19,367 nucleotides of DNA from Planctomycetota bacterium (lineage in GTDB: Bacteria; Planctomycetota; PUPC01; DSUN01): positions 1 to 19,367 of the forward strand of contig VGYW01000118.1 in the NCBI GenBank assembly GCA_016872875.1, written 5' to 3'. A program made the translations under genes and the position numbers. The notes under the pieces are model-generated. The model did no database searches and was not told where the DNA came from. It saw only the letters and a program-made list of their open reading frames with translations. The first letter of the stretch is position 1. Each line of letters begins with the position of its first letter. Of the stretch, positions 14,067 to 19,367 are shown in pieces.

Positions 14067-16460
14067 ATGCTGAGCATCACATGGCTTCTCATTCTTCTCG
14101 CGTTGACAGCCAACTATGGGGCAGCGGCGGGTTCCCACGCGAAGCTGGCGCCCGTGAAGTTCACCGACGTGAAGATCGAGGACGCCTTCTGGGCGCCGAA
14201 GCTCGAGGTCAACCGCACGAAGTCGATCCCCCACAACCTGGAGCAGTGCGAGAAGACCGGGCGGATCAACAACTTCGCCCACATCGCGGGCGAAGCGAAG
14301 GAGCCGTTCCGCGGCCATATCTTCCACGACTCCGACGTTGTGAAGGTGATGGAGGGCGTGGCCTACTCGCTCGCCACCCACCCCGACAAGGAGCTGGAGG
14401 CCCGCCTCGATCAAATCATAGGGTGGATGGCCAAGGGGCAACGCCCCGACGGCTATCTCAACACCTGGTTCATCACCAAGGGGCTCGGCAGGCGGTGGAC
14501 CGACATGCGCGGCGCCCACGAGCTCTACTGCGCGGGCCATCTGTTCGAGGCCGCCGTCGCCCACTACGAAGCCACGGGCAAGCGGACCTTTCTCGACGTC
14601 GCCCGCAAGTACGCCGACCACATTGACAGCGTGTTCGGCCCGGGCAAGCGCCACGAGATTGACGGCCATCCTGAGATCGAGCTGGCACTCGTGAAGCTCT
14701 GGCGCGCCACGGGCGAGGAACGCTACCTCAAGCTCGCACAGTTCATCGTCGAGGAGCACGGCCAGGCGAAGTCCCACAAGCTCTACGGCACCTACTGCCA
14801 GGACCACAAGCCCGTCCGCGAGCAGGACGAGGCGGTGGGCCACTGCGTCCGAGCCATGTACTTCTACAGCGGCGTGACCGACCTGGCGATGATCACGGGC
14901 GACCAGGGCTACGTGGCCGCCCTGGAGAAGCTCTGGCAGGACGTGGTGACACGGAAGATGTACATCACGGGCAGCATCGGCGTCCAGCACCACGGCGAGG
15001 GCTTCGCCAAGCCCTACTTCCTGCCGAACTACGACGCCTATTGCGAGACCTGCGCCGCCATCGGCATGGTCTTCTGGAACCACCGCATGATGCTGCTCAA
15101 GGGCGAGGGGCGGTTCGCCGACATCGCCGAGCGCGCCCTCTACAACGGCGTCATGTCCGCCGTCTCGCTCGACGGCACGAAGTGCTTCTACGTGAACCCG
15201 CTGGCGAGCCGGGGCAACGCGCACCGTTCGCCCTGGCACGGCTGCGCCTGCTGCCCGACGAACATGGTCCGGTTCCTCCCCGCCCTCGGGCAATACATCT
15301 ACGCCGTCTCCGCCGCAGGCGACGCCGTCTACGTCGCCCACTACGTCGCCGGCTCCGCCACGGTGCCCCTCAAGGACGGCAAGGTGAAGCTCACGCAGAA
15401 GACCCGCTACCCCTGGGATGGCGGAGTTCAGATCGCGGTCGAGCCGCAGGGCATCTCGGACTTCGCGGTCTGTGTGCGCATCCCAGACTGGTGCGAGGGT
15501 GCCACAGTGAAGCTGAACGGCCAACCCGTCGAGGCGAAGCCCGACAAGGGCTTCGCCGCCCTCCGCCGCACCTGGAAGGCGGGCGACGTGGTGGAGCTTG
15601 ACCTGCCGATGCCCATTCGCCAGGTGGCCTCGGACCCGAACATTGCGGAGAACGTGGGGCGGCTTGCCATCCAGCGCGGGCCGGTCGTCTATTGCCTGGA
15701 GGGCTGCGACCACTCGGCCTCTGTCAGCCAGATCGCAATCCCCAAGGGGGCGAAGCTGGAGGCCAAGTTCGAGCCTGACCTCCTCAGCGGGGTGATAGTC
15801 ATCAAGGGGCAAGGCCAGCGACAGGGCTTCGAGGTGAAGGACGACGGCTCCATCGCTCAGGCTTCGGGCACGGTGGACTTCAAGGCGGTTCCCTACTTCG
15901 CCTGGGACAACCGCGAGCCCGGCGAGATGGTGGTCTGGGTGCCCACCGAGCTGCCTGCCGCGGCCAAGCCCGAGAACGTCACCCTCGCCGTCTTCGCCAA
16001 GGCCACCTCCTCGCACACCTGGCGGGCCGACCACATCCGCGCCCTCAACGACGCCGTGCTGCCAAACGGCTCGGGCGACCTCAGCGTGCCGCGCTTCACC
16101 TGGTGGGACCACAAGGGCACCACCGAATGGGTCGCCTACGACTTCGACAAGCCCGTCCCGCTCAGCAAGGCCGAGGTCTACTGGTTCGACGACACCGGCC
16201 GCGGCGGCTGCCGCGTCCCCAAATCGTGGCGGCTCCTCTGGCTTGATGTGGGCGGGACGTCCCCGTCCCGCGATTCGCGGCGTGGAGACACGCCGCCCAC
16301 AACATGGAAGCCGGTCGAGGCGGCGGGTGCGTACGGCGTCGAGAAGGACAAGCTCAACCCTGTCACCTTCAAGCCCGTCACCACGAAGGCCCTCCGCCTC
16401 GAGGTCGAGCTTCAGCCTGGCTTCTCCGGCGGGATTCTCGAATGGCGCCTGTCGAATTAG
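14067..16460 (+). CDS. Secreted GH127 glycoside hydrolase, putative beta-L-arabinofuranosidase
   Basis: This 797-residue protein starts with a signal peptide (MLSITWLLILLALTANYGAAAG) and continues into a GH127 catalytic domain. In the characterised HypBA1 enzyme the acid/base is E322, and zinc is held by E338, C340, C417 and C418, with C417 as nucleophile. Here E311 lies 16 residues before E327, as in HypBA1. C329 and C395-C396 (in WHGCACCPTN) complete the site, so the enzyme looks intact. A later beta-rich region ends in a discoidin-like tail with FSGGILEWRLSN. The family releases beta-L-arabinofuranose from plant glycans, though some members act on related sugars. GAGG stands 6 nt before ATG 14067; the open frame extends 53 codons upstream, but the promoter lies inside that stretch. 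Residues 728-745 are encoded by a palindromic insertion (16247-16301). Two further genes follow at 28-nt and 26-nt gaps. Confidence 0.92.
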   Translation: MLSITWLLILLALTANYGAAAGSHAKLAPVKFTDVKIEDAFWAPKLEVNRTKSIPHNLEQCEKTGRINNFAHIAGEAKEPFRGHIFHDSDVVKVMEGVAYSLATHPDKELEARLDQIIGWMAKGQRPDGYLNTWFITKGLGRRWTDMRGAHELYCAGHLFEAAVAHYEATGKRTFLDVARKYADHIDSVFGPGKRHEIDGHPEIELALVKLWRATGEERYLKLAQFIVEEHGQAKSHKLYGTYCQDHKPVREQDEAVGHCVRAMYFYSGVTDLAMITGDQGYVAALEKLWQDVVTRKMYITGSIGVQHHGEGFAKPYFLPNYDAYCETCAAIGMVFWNHRMMLLKGEGRFADIAERALYNGVMSAVSLDGTKCFYVNPLASRGNAHRSPWHGCACCPTNMVRFLPALGQYIYAVSAAGDAVYVAHYVAGSATVPLKDGKVKLTQKTRYPWDGGVQIAVEPQGISDFAVCVRIPDWCEGATVKLNGQPVEAKPDKGFAALRRTWKAGDVVELDLPMPIRQVASDPNIAENVGRLAIQRGPVVYCLEGCDHSASVSQIAIPKGAKLEAKFEPDLLSGVIVIKGQGQRQGFEVKDDGSIAQASGTVDFKAVPYFAWDNREPGEMVVWVPTELPAAAKPENVTLAVFAKATSSHTWRADHIRALNDAVLPNGSGDLSVPRFTWWDHKGTTEWVAYDFDKPVPLSKAEVYWFDDTGRGGCRVPKSWRLLWLDVGGTSPSRDSRRGDTPPTTWKPVEAAGAYGVEKDKLNPVTFKPVTTKALRLEVELQPGFSGGILEWRLSN
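16247..16301 (+). repeat. Cloverleaf-forming palindromic insertion inside GH127 gene
   Basis: Every base except the loops can pair. The outer stem is TGTGGGC (16247-16253) with GCCCACA (16295-16301). Inside lie three contiguous hairpins: GGGACG-TCCC-CGTCCC, GCG-ATT-CGC and GGCGTG-GAGA-CACGCC. The element is read in frame as about 18 residues (728-745: VGGTSPSRD, then SRRGDTPPT), rich in G, S, R, T and P, between the LLWLD strand and TWKPVEA. In GH127 relatives those two sequences would be expected to lie almost adjacent. It resembles the in-frame palindromic elements known from Rickettsia genes, though the sequence is not related as far as I can tell. Confidence 0.7.
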
Positions 16461-16465
16461 TAGGT

Positions 16466-16481
16466 TCCTCTTGCACGAGGA
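16466..16481 (+). promoter_or_regulatory. Hairpin covering ribosome binding site of membrane gene
   Basis: TCCTC (16466-16470) can pair with GAGGA (16477-16481) around a 6-nt loop, hiding the GAGGAG ribosome binding site of the gene at 16489. It begins 6 nt after the GH127 stop codon, so a terminating ribosome would open it. This suggests translational coupling; the stem is short and the effect is inferred. Confidence 0.35.
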
Positions 16482-16488
16482 GCAGCAT

Positions 16489-16977
16489 ATGCGAAAGGTG
16501 GACATCCTACTCTTCTCCCTGTTGATCGGCGTTCTCGTTCCCCTGGAAGTCTGGTGTGCATTCCTGACCTACGAGACGATTGGGGAAGTTGCCCGTGTGG
16601 TCTACTTCGCAGCGCTGGCTCTCAACCTGCCATTGATCGTGCTCGGCGTCCGGTATCGGCTGGCGGCTGCGCTCGCGGCCTTCGCTCTCGGTGCCGCAGT
16701 CATCCCGTACCAGTTGGTATTGTGCTCTCGCCTCCTCCGGGTGCAGAAGGAAGCGGCGAGCATTGTGGCTCACGTGTACGAGGAGAGGTTGAAGACCGGC
16801 AAGTATCCCGCCGATCTGCGGTCCTATGTATTCCGAGACCCGGGGATGAAGCCGTACATCCAGGGGTACGAGCTGACCGATGACGGCGGTGGCTTCCTTC
16901 TCACGTATCGGGTGGGCACCGAGAGCACGTCGCACTGGTACCACCCTAAGGATGGATGGGGTTACTATCCTGACTGA
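16489..16977 (+). CDS. Small membrane protein with C-terminal soluble domain, unknown function
   Basis: I do not recognise a family for this 162-residue protein. The N-terminal half has about three hydrophobic helices (roughly residues 5-25, 36-52 and 56-78), beginning MRKVDILLFSLLIGVLVPLEVW. The C-terminal half is soluble and contains EERLKTGKYPADLRSYVF and several aromatic residues, ending GWGYYPD. The KTGKYPADL phrase recalls the start of type II secretion pseudopilin-like globular domains, where a helix is followed by a G-x-Y-P segment, but no prepilin cleavage site is present. GAGGAG lies 6 nt before the ATG. It follows the GH127 gene by 28 nt and precedes the URO-D-like gene by 26 nt, so it is probably the middle gene of that operon. 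Confidence 0.75.
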   Translation: MRKVDILLFSLLIGVLVPLEVWCAFLTYETIGEVARVVYFAALALNLPLIVLGVRYRLAAALAAFALGAAVIPYQLVLCSRLLRVQKEAASIVAHVYEERLKTGKYPADLRSYVFRDPGMKPYIQGYELTDDGGGFLLTYRVGTESTSHWYHPKDGWGYYPD

Positions 16978-17003
16978 GCGAACGCCGCGACTGTGAGGGC
17001 ACT

Positions 17004-18008
17004 ATGGTCGGGGTAGCAGCGCTATCGCGCCTGCGAGCTCCATCGCTTCTCCGCGTGCGCGATGCGCATTTCAGGCGGCTCACGGCGCTCTATGCGGGCG
17101 AGCCGCTCGATGGGGCATTCGTCCTCTGCGGCATCGGGGGAAGCTCGAAGGTTGACCAGTATGCCGAGCCGGAGCGATGGGTGGAGGAGGCCCTCGATTC
17201 ACTGGCGGAACAGGCCGAACGAACGAAAGACGAGAAGGCGTTTCGCCCGCTCGTCGTCGAGCCGAACCCATACGGAGTCCACTTCGTTGACAGAATGCTC
17301 GGGGCGCGGGTGTTCCACTACGAGGGGCAGTGGTGGGCGGACTTCCTGAGGTCGCCCGTGGGGAGCCTGGAGCCGCCCGACCTGGTTCGGGACCCCACGT
17401 GGCGGCTGGCCGTGCGGCAGTCCGAGGCCTTCGTCGCAAGCGGAGCGACCGTGCCCCTCTTCGGGCTGCCGACGATTGCGAGCGCCCTGAACATCGCGCT
17501 GAACCTCTACGGCGAGGCGTTCCTCTTGGCGCTCCTCGACCGGCCGGATGCCGCGCGCCGCGACCTGAAGGTGATCAACGGCCTGCTCTGCGAGCTTCAC
17601 CGCCGCTACATCGCCTGCATCCCGCCTGAGCAGCTTCAGTGCGTCGTGGCGGCGGGGCGGACCCAGCCGCGCGGCTTCGGGCAACTGTGCGGCTGCTCCA
17701 CCCACCTCCTCTCGGCGGGCCAGTACCGCGACTTCATCGCCCCGCTCGACGACGCCCTGCTGCGCGTCTACCCCAACGGCGGGATGATCCACCTCTGCGG
17801 CGTCCACACCCAGCACATCCCCGTCTGGCGCGAAATGAAGTCGCTCCGCGCCATCCAGGTCAACGACCGTGCGGCCGAGGACCTCGCGGCCTACTTCCGC
17901 GAGTTGCGCGATGACCAGATCATCTACCTCAACCCCACGGCCACGATGACCGTCGAGCGCGCGATGGCGCTCACGGGTGGGCGATGCCTGGTCTGTGTGT
18001 ACGGGTGA
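17004..18008 (+). CDS. URO-D/MtaA-like protein, putative methyltransferase-related
   Basis: This 334-residue protein resembles the uroporphyrinogen decarboxylase superfamily, which includes true HemE enzymes and corrinoid-dependent methyltransferases such as MtaA, MtbA and CmuA. The segment CGCSTHLLSAGQYRDFIAPLDDALLRVYPNGGMIHLCG is typical of the divergent URO-D-like proteins. H263-x-C265 and late cysteines C328 and C331 could form the H-x-C...C zinc site of the methyltransferase branch. I do not see the N-terminal arginine motif of HemE, so haem synthesis is unlikely. No signal peptide is present. GAGGG stands about 5 nt before the ATG. It is the last gene of the GH127 operon. The association suggests processing of a methylated or modified sugar, but this is speculative. 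Confidence 0.8.
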   Translation: MVGVAALSRLRAPSLLRVRDAHFRRLTALYAGEPLDGAFVLCGIGGSSKVDQYAEPERWVEEALDSLAEQAERTKDEKAFRPLVVEPNPYGVHFVDRMLGARVFHYEGQWWADFLRSPVGSLEPPDLVRDPTWRLAVRQSEAFVASGATVPLFGLPTIASALNIALNLYGEAFLLALLDRPDAARRDLKVINGLLCELHRRYIACIPPEQLQCVVAAGRTQPRGFGQLCGCSTHLLSAGQYRDFIAPLDDALLRVYPNGGMIHLCGVHTQHIPVWREMKSLRAIQVNDRAAEDLAAYFRELRDDQIIYLNPTATMTVERAMALTGGRCLVCVYG

Positions 18009-18144
18009 TACGGATTGGACCCGGACTGGCGGCGTGGCCCATCGCCGCGCAGATTTGATCGGGCGGGAGCCTGGGATAGCCGTCGAGCAAGTGGGCCTCC
18101 GTCGCCCTGTCGCTGAGCTCGCGCAGGATGGGCCACGTAGCGAG

Positions 18145-18960
18145 CTAAGGCAGGTGTCTGAAACGAGAATCTTCCCGCAGGAGCGCCCTATTCAGGTTCC
18201 TGTGAATCTGAGACAGGTCGTTGCTGTTCCCCATGTTCCGCTTGACCCAATCAGCGGGGCGGTCAAACTGGTCAGCAAGCGCAGCTATCGCAGCTTCTCT
18301 CGTATAGTGACCAGATGCCATGTTGGCCAGATAGGGCGGGGTTCTGCTCGGATCATAGAAGAGTACGCTTGTGGCTTTGGGAGGCCTTTCAGATGTACTC
18401 TCGATTCTCCTCTCCGTGTCTTTGGTTTGCGGTCTGTTGTGGGCAAAGTCGGTAAACGGCTCGTACTGGCGTTGCGAAAGGCAGCGGGGCGCGACCACAC
18501 ACGTTCCGACCAGCAGCGCTGCTATCAGGACGGTAGCAGCCGTAGTCCCGTGCGCAACAGGCTGCGTAGATCTACAGTGCGGACACTTCCTTGCCTGGGC
18601 ATTGATCCATTCCATGCATTCGGCACATCGCTTCTGTGATATAGGAGGATTTGGTTCCGTTGAGTGACCTACACCGTCATGGAGGGAACGCCAGACCCGC
18701 GCTAATACTGAGATTGAGGGCTCTCGCTCCCGGATCTGGTCATGTGGTGTTCGGGACTCTACCGGCCCCTGCCTTAACTTGCTTCTATCCTCTTGACCGG
18801 CATGCCGAGTTTGGTCTTCTGTTGAGATCGCGTTCTTTTGGATCCAGGACTTGGGAACGAGGTCTTGGTAGCCGCAAAAGGGGCAGGCCTTGGTCCTCCC
18901 GCCCATAGAGTCCGCCGTCTCGATGGGCTCCAGGCAATTGGCGCACCGATACCTCTTCAT
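18145..18960 (-). CDS. Double zinc-ribbon, single-pass membrane protein, unknown function
   Basis: This 271-residue protein begins MKRYRCANCLEPIE. The first zinc ribbon uses C6, C9, C26 and C29. The second uses C112, C115, C126 and C129 (CAECMEWINAQARKCPHC) and is followed at once by one transmembrane helix at about 139-158. The region beyond the membrane is hydrophilic and ends in a helical segment with AIAALADQFDRPADWVKRNMG. The zinc-ribbon plus transmembrane layout is common in bacterial proteins of unknown role. ATG 18960 was chosen because GGAAGGA lies about 6 nt before it; an in-frame TTG at 19014 would add 18 residues and overlap the preceding gene by 11 nt, but its ribosome binding site is poor. 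Base composition appears lower in GC than the left part of the window. No enzymatic motif is seen. Confidence 0.7.
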   Translation of the reverse strand: MKRYRCANCLEPIETADSMGGRTKACPFCGYQDLVPKSWIQKNAISTEDQTRHAGQEDRSKLRQGPVESRTPHDQIREREPSISVLARVWRSLHDGVGHSTEPNPPISQKRCAECMEWINAQARKCPHCRSTQPVAHGTTAATVLIAALLVGTCVVAPRCLSQRQYEPFTDFAHNRPQTKDTERRIESTSERPPKATSVLFYDPSRTPPYLANMASGHYTREAAIAALADQFDRPADWVKRNMGNSNDLSQIHRNLNRALLREDSRFRHLP

Positions 18961-19003
18961 CAGCAATCCTTCCCGTAGCGACACCTGTGCCCAAACCTGG
19001 AGC

Positions 19004-19249
19004 TCAGATGCCAATTCCGGGATTGCCTACCCTTGCGTCAATCGCTGCCTTCTCTCTCTGCTTCATTTCGTCCATGAGCGGCGAGAGTGAAGCAATCATG
19101 GAATTGATGGCGGTCACGTCAGATTGGCCCTTCTTTGACCTCATAGCGCGAAGTTTCAGGTCCAGAAGGGCTTCCCAGAGGTGAAGAGCCTGGGCATGGC
19201 CCGCCGAACCTGCGTGGTTCCATAGGTGTTTGATTTTGTCAGACTGCAT
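19004..19249 (-). CDS. Small helical hydrophilic protein, unknown function
   Basis: This 81-residue protein reads as largely helical and charged (LWEALLDLKLRAMRSKKGQ, then a second helix ending LMDEMKQREKAAIDARVG). It has no cysteines, membrane segment or signal. I do not recognise a family. The ATG at 19249 has only a weak upstream AGGC. It ends 44 nt before the preferred start of the zinc-ribbon gene on the same strand, so the two may be cotranscribed. It could instead be a chance open frame, but the composition is protein-like and no better frame covers the stretch. Confidence 0.5.
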   Translation of the reverse strand: MQSDKIKHLWNHAGSAGHAQALHLWEALLDLKLRAMRSKKGQSDVTAINSMIASLSPLMDEMKQREKAAIDARVGNPGIGI

Positions 19250-19285
19250 TCTAGCCTATAGTTTCGCACATTTTGGATAGGAAAA

Positions 19286-19345
19286 AGCCCGATCCTCTGT
19301 ATACTTGGGCAGGTGCAAACCACCCCAGTTAGGAGGAATCGGGCT
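19286..19345. promoter_or_regulatory. Inverted repeat enclosing a ribosome binding site; terminator-like on minus strand
   Basis: AGCCCGATCCTC (19286-19297) is complementary, with one bulged base, to GAGGAATCGGGCT (19333-19345), which ends at the base before the ATG at 19346 and contains most of the AGGAGG ribosome binding site (19331-19336). TATACT (19300-19305) could be a -10 box inside the loop, so only read-through RNA would contain both arms. On the minus strand the same stem is followed by TTTTT, as in an intrinsic terminator, although the 35-nt loop is large. Confidence 0.5.
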
Positions 19346-19367
19346 ATGAACGTGCGACGAGTTGTGC
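19346..19367 (+). CDS. Start of a gene cut by the window edge
   Basis: ATG at 19346 is preceded by AGGAGG (19331-19336) with 9-nt spacing and opens a frame reading MNVRRVV before the window ends. Seven residues are too few to name a family. The upstream inverted repeat that can hide the ribosome binding site resembles the arrangement guarding some transposase genes, but nothing more can be said. Confidence 0.45.

Noticed and set aside
16243..16488. An 82-codon upstream extension of the small membrane protein overlapping GH127
   Set aside because: The extension is out of frame with GH127 and Arg/Ser-rich. GAGGAG and a membrane-type N-terminus mark ATG 16489.
13956..16505. An 849-codon open frame opposite the GH127 gene
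   Set aside because: It is the antisense of a gene with an intact GH127 active site. Its translation is a low-complexity G/V/L/H-rich sequence with no recognisable domain.
17004..18008. HemE (haem biosynthesis uroporphyrinogen decarboxylase)
   Set aside because: The characteristic N-terminal HemE arginine motif was not seen, while H-x-C and late cysteines point to the methyltransferase-like branch.
17924..18136. A 70-codon minus-strand frame at the end of the URO-D-like gene
   Set aside because: It overlaps the antisense of a supported gene, has no ribosome binding site and no recognisable motif.

Overview
This is a high-GC bacterial chromosome segment with 12 complete protein genes that I can support, plus the first codons of one more at the right edge. 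I infer a Planctomycetota-like (PVC group) or similar heterotroph from EZ-type HEAT-repeat paralogues, a sugar phosphate isomerase/epimerase beside an SGLT-type symporter, a GH127 glycosidase, a uroporphyrinogen-decarboxylase-like protein and many intergenic palindromes. No rRNA, tRNA, CRISPR array or recognised transposase is visible, so the taxonomic guess is weak.

Positions 1-1259 hold no credible gene. They contain a REP-like palindrome (259-312) and a tandem array with an exact 133-bp period, in which two different perfect or near-perfect palindromes alternate. The array runs into nested inverted repeats and a sigma70-like promoter. Three paralogous secreted HEAT-repeat proteins follow on the + strand (1330-2652, 2686-5055, 5458-7176). 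The leader of the first, together with one array unit, is duplicated without net indels 4128 bp downstream, in front of the third.

From 7579 to 10361 there is a divergent pair: a TIM-barrel sugar phosphate isomerase/epimerase (-) and a sodium:solute symporter (+), each with a good promoter. It looks like a sugar uptake and isomerisation locus. From 10351 to 13869 the minus strand carries a probable three-gene operon: an AlbA_2/ATPase-type regulator, a secreted GH43-like propeller protein and a two-domain chromate transporter.

Divergent from that operon, a + strand operon (14067-18008) encodes a secreted GH127 enzyme, a small membrane protein and a URO-D-like protein. The GH127 gene contains a 53-55 nt element that can fold into a cloverleaf and is read in frame as about 18 extra residues. 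The last 1.3 kb looks less GC-rich. It holds a zinc-ribbon membrane protein and an 81-residue helical protein on the minus strand, and ends with the start of a new gene whose ribosome binding site lies inside an inverted repeat.
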